This document shows positions 57,083 through 64,000 of a stretch of 64,000 nucleotides of DNA, piece by piece. Numbering within the stretch: the first letter of the stretch is position 1; every line of letters starts with the position of its first letter. The position numbers and the translations under genes were made by a program. The notes under the pieces are model-generated. The model saw nothing but the letters and a program-made list of their open reading frames with translations. It made no database searches and had not been told where the DNA came from. Origin of the DNA: JAGRMG01 sp047975215 (lineage in GTDB: Bacteria; Pseudomonadota; Alphaproteobacteria; Rhodobacterales; Rhodobacteraceae); assembly GCA_047975215.1 (NCBI GenBank), contig JBKEDD010000090.1, positions 8,369-72,368 of the forward strand, in the 5' to 3' direction.

Positions 57083-57880
57083 TCAGCCGATGCGGCCGGT
57101 GATATAGCTTTCCGTGCGCGCATCAGAGGGATTTGTAAAGATCTCGGCCGTATTGCCATATTCCACCAGCTGGCCCAGATGAAAAAACGCAGTGCGCTGG
57201 CTGACGCGGGCGGCCTGCTGCATGGAATGGGTGACGATCACGACCGCGAAACGGCTGCGCAACTCGTCGATCAGTTCCTCGATCTGCGCTGTGGCGATGG
57301 GGTCGAGCGCCGAGCACGGCTCGTCCATCAGCAGGATCTCGGGCGAGGTGGCGATGGCCCGCGCGATGCAAAGACGCTGCTGCTGCCCGCCGGACAGGCC
57401 GGTGCCGGGGGCATCGAGGCGGTCCTTGACCTCGTCCCAAAGCGCGGCGCGGCGCAGGGAGTGTTCGACCACCTCGTCCAGTTCGGCCCGCGTGCGGGTC
57501 AGGCCGTGGATCTTGGGCCCGTAGGCGACGTTGTTGCGGATCGACTTGGGGAAGGGGTTCGGTTTCTGGAAAACCATGCCGACCTTCGCGCGCAACTGCA
57601 CCGGGTCCACGCGCGGGTCGTGGATGTCCTCGCCGTCGATGCGAATCTCGCCCGTCACGCGGGCGGCGGGGATCGTGTCGTTCATACGGTTGAGGCAGCG
57701 CAGGAAGGTGGATTTCCCACAGCCCGATGGCCCGATAAGGGCGGTAACGGCCCTGCCGGGAATATCGACATCGACATCGCGAAGCGCGTGCGTGCTTGCG
57801 TAGTGTACCTGCAGGTCGCGCACGGCGATCTTGGCGGTGTCGGTAGCGGTCTCCCGCCCCCGTGTCGGCATGTCCTTCAT
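57083..57880 (-). CDS. pstB: Phosphate ABC transporter ATP-binding protein PstB
   Basis: 265 residues. Walker A LIGPSGCGKSTFLRCLNRMN, with the CLNRMND block special to PstB, Q-loop MVFQKPNPFPKSI, signature LSGGQQQRLCIARAIA, Walker B LLMDEPCSALDPIAT and IVTHSMQQAARVSQ are all intact. It drives phosphate uptake through PstAC. Ten bases separate it from pstA. Confidence 0.96.
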   Translation of the reverse strand: MKDMPTRGRETATDTAKIAVRDLQVHYASTHALRDVDVDIPGRAVTALIGPSGCGKSTFLRCLNRMNDTIPAARVTGEIRIDGEDIHDPRVDPVQLRAKVGMVFQKPNPFPKSIRNNVAYGPKIHGLTRTRAELDEVVEHSLRRAALWDEVKDRLDAPGTGLSGGQQQRLCIARAIATSPEILLMDEPCSALDPIATAQIEELIDELRSRFAVVIVTHSMQQAARVSQRTAFFHLGQLVEYGNTAEIFTNPSDARTESYITGRIG

Positions 57881-57890
57881 GGCGGCTCCC

Positions 57891-59222
57891 CTACCAGCGG
57901 CGTTCGAAGCGGCGGCGCAGGAGGATGGCCGCCGCGTTCATTACGAAAAGAAAGATCAACAGCACGATGATCGCGCCCGAAGCACGCTCGGCAAAGGCGG
58001 GATCCGCGCGTTGGGTCCAGTTGAAGACCTGTACCGGCAGGGCCGAGGCGGGATCGAACAGACCCGCAGGCGGTGCGGCGGGAAATTCCCGCACGAAAGC
58101 GACCATGCCGATCAGCAATAGCGGCGCGGTTTCGCCCAGGGCCTGCGCCAGCCCGAGGATCGCGCCGGTCAGGATACCGGGTGCCGCGAGAGGCAGGGTA
58201 TGGTGAAATACCGCCTGCATCCGCGAAGCGCCCAGCCCCAGTGCCGCTTCGCGGATCGAGGGGGGCACGGCATTCAGGCTCGCGCGGGTGGCAATGATGA
58301 TCGTCGGCAGGGTCATCAGCGTCAGCACAAGCCCGCCCACCACCGGCGCCGATTGCGGCAGGCCCGCAAAGTTGATGAAGACGGCAAGGCCGAGAATGCC
58401 GAAGACGATAGAGGGTACGGCGGCAAGGTTGGCGATGTTCACCTCGATCAGGTCGGTCAGGCGGTTCTTCGGTGCGAATTCCTCAAGGTAGATCGACGCG
58501 GCAACGCCGATGGGCAGCGCCAGTGCCAGCACGATCAGCATCATGTATGCAGAGCCGAGGATGGCGACACCCAGCCCCGCGGCCTCGGGCCGCTGGTCGG
58601 ACGCATCGGGCGCGGTCACAAACGCGGGGTTGAAATCAAGCGACATCAGCCCGCGTTCCTCCATCGCATCCGCCAGTTGCAGTTGCGCAGACGAGACGTT
58701 GCTGTCGAGCGCGGCCGAAGCAGCGGTCACGCGGCCTTTCAGATAGCCGTCTATCCGGCCGCTGGCGAGGAGTGACAGGGTGATCGTTCGGCCGATCAGA
58801 TCGGGATTTGACAGCACCAATTCGCGCACTCGCGCGGGTGCTTCGCGGGAAATGATGCCAGAGACATCCGCCTTGGTCAGGCCATCGATGGCGATGCCCG
58901 CTTGTGCCACGGCCTCGGTTATCGCCGCGTCGATCACCTTGCCGTAGCCGATGGTCGTGACCTTCTTCAGCTCCTCGACATTGCGGTTGCCGGACTTGTC
59001 CAGCGCCGCCGCGTCCAGGTGGATGGGAAGATGGATATAGGTCTGGCGAAACGCACCAAGGCCCGAACCGAGGACCGAGGTCAGCAGCAGTACCAGCGCG
59101 GCAAGGCCGATCAGGATCGCGCCGAGGCCGAAGGCGCGGAACCGGGCCTCGGAGGCCCGGCGCCGGGCGGTCAGGTTGCTGCGGTCCAGCAGGGATGCCG
59201 GATGCGGGCGTTGAACGCTCAT
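57891..59222 (-). CDS. pstA: Phosphate ABC transporter permease PstA, long form with periplasmic insert
   Basis: 443 residues from ATG 59222 (ATGA with the pstC stop). After a first helix (AILIGLAALVLLLTSVLGSG) a ~150-residue soluble segment (YIHLPIHLDAAALDKSGNRN onward) corresponds to the DUF3333-type insert of alphaproteobacterial PstA. The permease core follows, with the EAA loop REAALGLGASRMQAVFHHTL and IYLEEFAPKNRLTDLIEVNI. The frame is open much further upstream, but that part is antisense-free overlap with pstC without similarity. Confidence 0.94.
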   Translation of the reverse strand: MSVQRPHPASLLDRSNLTARRRASEARFRAFGLGAILIGLAALVLLLTSVLGSGLGAFRQTYIHLPIHLDAAALDKSGNRNVEELKKVTTIGYGKVIDAAITEAVAQAGIAIDGLTKADVSGIISREAPARVRELVLSNPDLIGRTITLSLLASGRIDGYLKGRVTAASAALDSNVSSAQLQLADAMEERGLMSLDFNPAFVTAPDASDQRPEAAGLGVAILGSAYMMLIVLALALPIGVAASIYLEEFAPKNRLTDLIEVNIANLAAVPSIVFGILGLAVFINFAGLPQSAPVVGGLVLTLMTLPTIIIATRASLNAVPPSIREAALGLGASRMQAVFHHTLPLAAPGILTGAILGLAQALGETAPLLLIGMVAFVREFPAAPPAGLFDPASALPVQVFNWTQRADPAFAERASGAIIVLLIFLFVMNAAAILLRRRFERRW

Positions 59223-60403
59223 TCGTACTGCTCCCGGTATTTGCGCACGATGGCCAGCGCCAGCACGTTCAGGCAAAGCGTGATGGTGAACAGCGTCAGA
59301 CCGAGGGCGAAGGCCACGAGGGTCTCGGGCGCGGCAAAATCGCTGTCGCCGGTCAGTTGGCTGACGATCTTGACGGTGATGGTGGTCATCGCCTCGAACG
59401 GGTTGAGGCTGAGCTTGGCGGCGGCACCGGCGCCGAGCACGACGATCATGGTTTCGCCGATGGCGCGGCTTGCAGCCAGCAGCACGGCGCCGACGATGCC
59501 GGGCAGGGCGGCCGGCAGGATCACCTGGCGGATCGTTTCGGAGCGTGTCGCACCAAGAGCGAGCGAGCCGTCGCGCAGCGATTGCGGCACCTGGGCGATG
59601 ATGTCGTCGGACAGGGACGACACGAAGGGGATCAGCATGATCCCCATGACCAGCCCGGCGGTCATCACCGACGATCCGCTTGCTCCCAGCCCGAGCGGCA
59701 GTGCGAAATAGTCGCGCAGCATCGGACCGACTGTCATAAGCGCGAACAGGCCGTAGACGATGGTGGGAATACCCGCCAGCACCTCGATGCCCGGCTTGAC
59801 GATGGCGCGAAGGCGGCGCCCGGCATACTCGGCCATGTAGATCGCAGCGAAAAGCCCCACCGGCACCGCGAAGACGAGCGCGATCAGGCTGACATACAGC
59901 GTGCCCCAGAGCAGCGGCAGGACGCCAAGATCGGACCCGCCCTTGAACCGCGGCGCCCAGGTGGCGGAGAGGAAGAACTCCCGCCAGTCGTACTGGGCAA
60001 AGAAATTCCGCGTCTCGAGCAGGATCGACAGCACGATGCCCGCCGTGGTGGCGATGGCGACGCACGCGGCAAGGACGAGCAGCGTGAGCACCCCGCGCTC
60101 GACCGTCTGGCGGGCGCGCAAACCGGGGGCGATCCGGCGCATCAGGAAGGCAAGGCCGGCCAGTGCCAGCGCGACCACGGCAATGGCCCCGGCCGGCGCC
60201 AGGGGCCTGGCAATCGTCAGCAGCGCAAGAAGCAAGAGCGCGGGAACCAGCGTGAAGAGTGCAGTGGCCCAGCCGTAGTGGCCGGGTAACGAATGCAGTG
60301 CGCGGATGTCGCCCCCGGCGCTGGCGAGGGCGCGCGCGCGACCAAGGGCAAAGCCCGCGGCGGCTATGACCAGCAGGGTCGACAGGGTCCAGGTCGCGAT
60401 CAT
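59219..60403 (-). CDS. pstC: Phosphate ABC transporter permease PstC
   Basis: 394 residues. GGAGG lies five bases before ATG 60403. An N-terminal part with three hydrophobic helices (~1-90) precedes the permease core: PLLWGTLYVSLIALVFAVPV, YMAEYAGRRLRAIVKPGIEV, AGIPTIVYGLFALMTVGPML, EAA-like DGSLALGATRSETIRQVILP. Forms the phosphate channel with PstA. The intergenic hairpin upstream may reduce read-through from the highly expressed pstS. Confidence 0.93.
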   Translation of the reverse strand: MIATWTLSTLLVIAAAGFALGRARALASAGGDIRALHSLPGHYGWATALFTLVPALLLLALLTIARPLAPAGAIAVVALALAGLAFLMRRIAPGLRARQTVERGVLTLLVLAACVAIATTAGIVLSILLETRNFFAQYDWREFFLSATWAPRFKGGSDLGVLPLLWGTLYVSLIALVFAVPVGLFAAIYMAEYAGRRLRAIVKPGIEVLAGIPTIVYGLFALMTVGPMLRDYFALPLGLGASGSSVMTAGLVMGIMLIPFVSSLSDDIIAQVPQSLRDGSLALGATRSETIRQVILPAALPGIVGAVLLAASRAIGETMIVVLGAGAAAKLSLNPFEAMTTITVKIVSQLTGDSDFAAPETLVAFALGLTLFTITLCLNVLALAIVRKYREQYE

Positions 60404-60426
60404 GGGGCCTCCGGCTTGTGTGATGC

Positions 60427-60454
60427 GGGCGATCCGGCCGAGACCGGATCGCCC
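60427..60454 (-). terminator. 11-bp hairpin between pstS and pstC
   Basis: GGGCGATCCGG (60427-60437) pairs perfectly with CCGGATCGCCC (60444-60454) around six bases. No T-run. It probably acts as partial terminator or 3'-end stabiliser so that pstS mRNA exceeds the downstream transporter mRNA. The stem core equals that at 6008-6030. Confidence 0.65.
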
Positions 60455-60470
60455 AGATGTGCGCGGAGCG

Positions 60471-61490
60471 TCAGTTCATCAGCTTCTCGTCGGCCAGCCT
60501 GGCCTGGGTTGCCGCCAGTTCCGGGTCGGGAACCAGGCCATAGTCGGCCAACGGGCCGCCGGGTCCGGCCATGTCGTCCGAGACGAAGAACTCGGCATAA
60601 TCCTTCAGGCCGGGAACCGCATCGAAATGCGCCTGTTTGACGTAGAAGAACAGCGGGCGCGACACAGGGTATTCGCCCGACGCGATGGTGTCGGTCGAGG
60701 GCACGATGCCGTTCATCGTGGCGACCTGAAGTTTCGCGGTGTTGTTCTCGTAAAACGACAACCCGAACACGCCGATCCCGTCCGTGTTGCTGTCGATGCG
60801 GGCCAGCGTCTCGGTATAGTCACCGTCGATCTCGACCGCGCGGCCATCGGTGCGCAGCGATGTGCAAAGCTTGCCCGCGTCCTCGCCAAGACGTTCCAGT
60901 TCGGCCGCGGCGCCGCTGTCCTCGCAACCCTGTTCGATCACCTTGATGTCAAAGACCTCGCGGGTTCCGTGCTTGGTCCCCGGAACGAAGGCCATGATCT
61001 CCTGCGCGGGCAGATCCGGGTTCACCTCGTTCCACCTGGTCGCAGGGTTGGGCACCAGCTTGCCGTTCACGACGACTTCGGCAGCCATGGCCTTGTACCA
61101 ATCAGCGGGGGTGAAGGTGAAAGATGCGCCGCCGATGTCCGAGGCGAAGACGATTCCGTCATAGCCGAACTGCACCTCGACGATGTCCGTGACCCCGGCG
61201 GCCTTGCAGGCAGCAATCTCCGCCTCCTTGATCCGGCGCGAGGCGTTGGCGATGTCGATGGTGTTCTCGCCGACACCTTCGCAGAACTTTTTCAGGCCGG
61301 CGGACGATCCGCCGGATTCGACCACCGGCGTGGGATGGTCGAAATTTTCGCCGAACAGTTCGGCAACGATCGTGGCATAGGGCAGCACGGTGGACGAGCC
61401 CGCCACCTGTATCTGGTCGCGCGCAGCAGCGGCGGTGGCCGAGACGGCCAGGATGGCGAGGGTAGAGGTCGTAAGCGTCATGCGGGACAT
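60471..61490 (-). CDS. pstS: Periplasmic phosphate-binding protein PstS
   Basis: 339 residues from ATG 61490 with CAGGAGA upstream. Signal peptide MTLTTSTLAILAVSATAAAA. The phosphate-binding loop IQVAGSSTVLPYATIVAELF, the SGGSSAGLKKFCEG loop and TKHGTREVFDIKVIEQGCED (Arg in SGTxE-like position) are present. It is the longer alphaproteobacterial type with paired cysteines (FCEG...CKAAG; GCED...LCTSL). First gene behind the PHO box. Confidence 0.94.
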   Translation of the reverse strand: MSRMTLTTSTLAILAVSATAAAARDQIQVAGSSTVLPYATIVAELFGENFDHPTPVVESGGSSAGLKKFCEGVGENTIDIANASRRIKEAEIAACKAAGVTDIVEVQFGYDGIVFASDIGGASFTFTPADWYKAMAAEVVVNGKLVPNPATRWNEVNPDLPAQEIMAFVPGTKHGTREVFDIKVIEQGCEDSGAAAELERLGEDAGKLCTSLRTDGRAVEIDGDYTETLARIDSNTDGIGVFGLSFYENNTAKLQVATMNGIVPSTDTIASGEYPVSRPLFFYVKQAHFDAVPGLKDYAEFFVSDDMAGPGGPLADYGLVPDPELAATQARLADEKLMN

Positions 61491-61559
61491 GGATCTTCTC
61501 CTGTTGTGTCGCAGCGGGTCGCCCAGGAACGATCCGCAGCGCCGCTCTACCCGCCGGGC

Positions 61560-61588
61560 GCTACAGTTTTGCGACAATCATGTAACAG
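61560..61588 (-). promoter_or_regulatory. PHO box upstream of pstS
   Basis: On the reverse strand three 7-base half-sites occur at exact 11-base spacing: CTGTTAC, TTGTCGC and CTGTAGC, separated by ATGA and AAAA. This matches the PhoB-binding consensus of CTGTCAT-like direct repeats. It lies 70 bases before the pstS start, consistent with PhoB activation in place of a -35 element. Confidence 0.85.
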
Positions 61589-61612
61589 TTTGATGAAACC
61601 GGTTCGCGCAGG

Positions 61613-62638
61613 TCAGCTTCTTGGCAGGAAAACCGAAAAGCGCGCACCCTTGCCAGGTGCGCTGCCGATATCAAGCCGCCCGCGATGGCGGCTGACAATA
61701 TGCTTGACGATGGCGAGACCCAGCCCCGTGCCGCCCTTTTCGCGCGAACGGTGATCGTCGACGCGGTAGAACCGTTCGGTCAGGCGCGGCAGATGCATCG
61801 GTTCGATCCCGTCCCCTTCGTCGGTCACGTCGATGCGCAGCATCGGCTCATCTTCTGGTGCATGGAGGGCGATCGTGACCCGGCGTCCGGCCGCGCCGTA
61901 CTTGATCGCGTTCTCGATCAGGTTCTGTAGCACCTGCATCAACTGGTCGCCATCGCCGGGGATATGAGCGGCGGCATCGGCCCCGAGGATCTTGAGGTCG
62001 AGCCCCGCCGCCTCGGCGGCGGGGCGAAGACCGGCGGCGGCGGCATTGACCAGTTCGGCGATATTGACCGGTGCCGTGGGCCGTTGCCGCGCCTGCGCCT
62101 CGAGCTTGGAAAGCGACAGTAGATCCGCGACAAGGCGGTTCATCCGTGCTGCTTCGCGCTCCATGATGGCGAGAAACCGGGCGCGGGCTGCCGGGTCGTC
62201 CCTTGCCGCGCCTTTCAGGGTTTCGATGAACCCGACGAGCGTCGTCAGCGGGGTGCGCAACTCGTGACTGACATTGGCAACGAAATCGCGCCGGAACTGG
62301 CCGATGAGTTCCCGCTCGGTGATATCCTCGAAGGCGCAGAGGGCGCCGCGCGAAGCCCCGAGCGAGACCGGCGAAACGGTGACGCGATAGCTCACCTCGT
62401 GCGAGGAGCCGCTTATCACATAGGGCGCCTCGGTACGGGTGCCCGCGCGGAGCGCCGCTTCGATCACCGCCAGCAGCGCGGGCTGGCGCAGCGCGAGTGC
62501 ATGATGGCGCCCGATCTGCCCCGGCCCCAGTATCGCCTCGCCGGCCGCGTTGGCGGCGACGATCCTGTCATCGGCGCCGATCAGGACGACGGGAAGGGGA
62601 ATGGCGGAAAGGAAGGAGTCAGTCCATTGGGCTTTCAT
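61613..62638 (-). CDS. phoR: Phosphate regulon sensor kinase PhoR, soluble form
   Basis: 341 residues. Residues ~8-110 are a PAS domain (AIPLPVVLIGADDRIVAANA), then the histidine phosphoacceptor at about His125 (FVANVSHELRTPLTTLVG) and a HATPase domain (NLIENAIKYG, DEGDGIEP, GGTGLGLAIVKHIVSRHRG). No membrane helix is present, unlike enterobacterial PhoR. It would phosphorylate PhoB in low phosphate. It begins two bases after arsC and precedes pstS by 122 bases including the PHO box. Confidence 0.92.
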   Translation of the reverse strand: MKAQWTDSFLSAIPLPVVLIGADDRIVAANAAGEAILGPGQIGRHHALALRQPALLAVIEAALRAGTRTEAPYVISGSSHEVSYRVTVSPVSLGASRGALCAFEDITERELIGQFRRDFVANVSHELRTPLTTLVGFIETLKGAARDDPAARARFLAIMEREAARMNRLVADLLSLSKLEAQARQRPTAPVNIAELVNAAAAGLRPAAEAAGLDLKILGADAAAHIPGDGDQLMQVLQNLIENAIKYGAAGRRVTIALHAPEDEPMLRIDVTDEGDGIEPMHLPRLTERFYRVDDHRSREKGGTGLGLAIVKHIVSRHRGRLDIGSAPGKGARFSVFLPRS

Positions 62639-62639
62639 C

Positions 62640-63068
62640 TCAACTCTCTCCGACGCGGCGCCCGTCCTGGTCGATCAGCAGCGTGCCGTCCTCCTTTGCG
62701 AGCGGACCGGGGGGCAGCCGCTCGAGAAGTTCCAGCACCGTCTCGCTCGGACGGCAGAGCCTGACGCCCCTGGGCGTGCAGACGATCGGGCGGTTGACGA
62801 GCACGGGATGTTCCAGCATGGCCGCCAACAACGTCTCGTCGTCCACCGACGGATCGAGCAGGCCGAGTTCCTCGGCCGGGGACTTCGTTGTCCGCAGGGC
62901 CGTGCGGGGAGTGAGACCGGCAGTGGCGAAAAGTGCCAGAAGCTGCGGGCGGGTCCAGCCGGTTTCCAGATAGTCGATGATCTCGGGCACCTCTCCTGAC
63001 GCCCTGATGATCGCCAGTACATTGCGGGAGGTGCCGCAAGCGGGGTTGTGATGAATGACGATGCTCAT
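62640..63068 (-). CDS. arsC: Glutaredoxin-dependent arsenate reductase ArsC
   Basis: 142 residues. Catalytic Cys11 lies in HNPACGTSRN, and the arsenate-binding arginines are in NRPIVCTPRGVRLCRP, as in E. coli ArsC (Cys12, Arg60/94/107 type). It reduces arsenate to arsenite, which the upstream Acr3 pump exports. Stop is one base from the phoR start; ATG overlaps the acr3 stop (ATGA). Confidence 0.94.
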   Translation of the reverse strand: MSIVIHHNPACGTSRNVLAIIRASGEVPEIIDYLETGWTRPQLLALFATAGLTPRTALRTTKSPAEELGLLDPSVDDETLLAAMLEHPVLVNRPIVCTPRGVRLCRPSETVLELLERLPPGPLAKEDGTLLIDQDGRRVGES

Positions 63069-64000
63069 TGTCCGTCCGTTTCGTTCGGGAACCAGTGTCG
63101 TGTCCGGTTGGCGAACGCGACGAGAGACAGCATTACAGGCACCTCGACCAGCACGCCAACGACGGTGGCCAGTGCCGCACCGGACCCCAGGCCGAAGAGG
63201 CTGATCGCCACGGCGACCGCCAGTTCAAAGAAATTCGAGGTTCCGATCAGAGCGCACGGTGCGGCGACGTCGAAAGGAATGCGCCAGGCCCGCGCCGCGC
63301 CATAGGCGACAAGGAAGATGCCGTAGGACTGGATAAGCAGCGGAACCGCGATCAGCACGATTACGAAGGGACGGTCAAGAATGACCTCGCCCTGGAACCC
63401 GAACAACAGAACCACAGTCACCAGCAGCCCAAGCATGGAAAACGGCTGCACGCGGGATTTGAAGGAATCCACCGCCGCCTCGCCACCCTTTCTGACAAGG
63501 TTGCGGCGCGTCACGAACCCGAACAGCAGCGGCAGCATGACATACAGGCCCACCGACAGCAGCAGCGTATCCCATGGTACGGTGATCTCGGTCACGCCCA
63601 GCAGAAAGGCGACGATCGGCGCGAAGGCAAAGATCATGATGACATCGTTCACGCTGACCTGCACCAGGGTATAGGTGGCGTCGCCGCGCGTGAGGTTCGA
63701 CCAGACAAATACCATCGCCGTGCAGGGTGCGGCGCCCAGCAGGATCACCCCGGCGAGGTAGGCCTGGGCATCCTCGGGCGGGATCAGTCCCGCAAAGACG
63801 TGTTCGAAGAACAGCACGCCGAGCGCGGCCATGGTAAAGGGCTTGATCAGCCAGTTTATCACCAAGGTCACGATCAGACCTTTCGGCTTGTCGCCCACCT
63901 GGCGCAGCGAACCGAAATCGACCCCGACCATCCTCGGGTAGACCATCGCCCAGATCAGCACCGCCACCGGCAGGTTGACCGACGCGAGTTCAAGCGAGGC
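63065..64000 (-). CDS. Acr3-family arsenite efflux permease, N-terminus cut by window end
   Basis: The frame is open through base 64000, so the start is outside. About 311 residues remain with roughly nine membrane segments. Acr3 marks: PKGLIVTLVINWLIKPFTMA, LLGAAPCTAMVFVWSNLTRG with the essential cysteine, and FDVAAPCALIGTSNFFELAV. It exports arsenite from the cytoplasm. Upstream gene of arsC-phoR on the reverse strand. Confidence 0.93.
   Translation of the reverse strand, partial: ASLELASVNLPVAVLIWAMVYPRMVGVDFGSLRQVGDKPKGLIVTLVINWLIKPFTMAALGVLFFEHVFAGLIPPEDAQAYLAGVILLGAAPCTAMVFVWSNLTRGDATYTLVQVSVNDVIMIFAFAPIVAFLLGVTEITVPWDTLLLSVGLYVMLPLLFGFVTRRNLVRKGGEAAVDSFKSRVQPFSMLGLLVTVVLLFGFQGEVILDRPFVIVLIAVPLLIQSYGIFLVAYGAARAWRIPFDVAAPCALIGTSNFFELAVAVAISLFGLGSGAALATVVGVLVEVPVMLSLVAFANRTRHWFPNETDGQ

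Noticed and set aside
59223..60065. Upstream extension of the pstA frame into pstC
   Set aside because: The extension is an out-of-frame reading of pstC; pstA starts at the ATGA overlap at 59222.
59195..60289. Long forward open frame opposite pstC
   Set aside because: Composition is very rich in Arg, Gly, Gln and Asp without motifs; pstC on the other strand is certain.
1..64000. tRNA, rRNA genes or a replication origin
   Set aside because: No cloverleaf end sequences, rRNA-conserved blocks, repABC genes or iteron arrays were noticed; a covariance-model search would be needed to exclude small RNAs.

Overview
The window is high-GC DNA with tightly packed operons, many of them joined by ATGA or GTGA stop/start overlaps. 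It looks alphaproteobacterial, most likely Rhodobacterales (roseobacter/Paracoccus-like). The reasons are the TRAP and tripartite tricarboxylate importers, a thiYXZ/tenA thiamine operon, a phoR-pstSCAB-phoUB cluster with a PstA of extended length, and decayed IS6-, IS5- and IS3-type ends. No rRNA, tRNA, CRISPR array, intact transposase or replication origin was seen.

Layout. (1) 1-6.0 kb: an amino-acid type catabolic operon (FAD oxidoreductase, SelA-fold PLP enzyme, RidA, polar amino acid ABC importer). (2) 6.1-8.15 kb: a graveyard of broken mobile and defence genes (IS6 end, nuclease-like fragment, Phd antitoxin start, HsdR C-terminus with an in-frame amber stop, AAA ATPase tail). (3) 8.3-15.2 kb: GntR regulator, ComA-like barrel protein, TRAP transporter and a large PHP/DUF3604 protein, apparently an uncharacterised uptake and catabolism system. 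(4) 15.4-20.4 kb: ssb scrap, LysR regulator, TctCBA importer and an RraA/HMG-aldolase family protein, followed by another IS6 end. (5) 20.96-28.5 kb: promoter, TPP riboswitch and thiD-thiO-thiS-thiG-thiE-thiF-thiY-tenA-thiZ-thiX. (6) 28.6-38.5 kb: a surface-polysaccharide island with three sulfotransferase-like proteins, a glycosyltransferase/RgpF fusion, a sugar epimerase, a truncated rfbA and a decayed, inverted second copy of the RgpF gene, with IS5 fragments at its edges. (7) 38.6-42.2 kb: tandem universal stress protein and an Na+/H+ antiporter with a cNMP-like domain. (8) 42.8-54.8 kb: a sugar-type (CUT2) ABC importer in which one permease is fused to a beta-propeller, plus a second propeller, alcohol and aldehyde dehydrogenases, LysR and a convergent MmgE/PrpD protein. 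(9) 55.1-64 kb: MliC-like inhibitor, then reverse-strand phoB, phoU, pstB, pstA, pstC, pstS, PHO box, phoR, arsC and acr3 (cut by the window end).

How it works together: most of the window is nutrient acquisition. Six importers of five transporter classes each sit with enzymes that probably start breakdown of the imported compound. The phosphate cluster is preceded directly by arsenate reductase and arsenite efflux genes, which fits arsenate entering through phosphate uptake. The boundaries between metabolic islands are marked by insertion-sequence scraps and gene fragments, so the arrangement looks like an accessory region built by repeated insertion and deletion.

Functions are assigned from recognisable family motifs read by eye. 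No database search was run, so substrates of the transporters and exact reactions of the unusual enzymes are inference.
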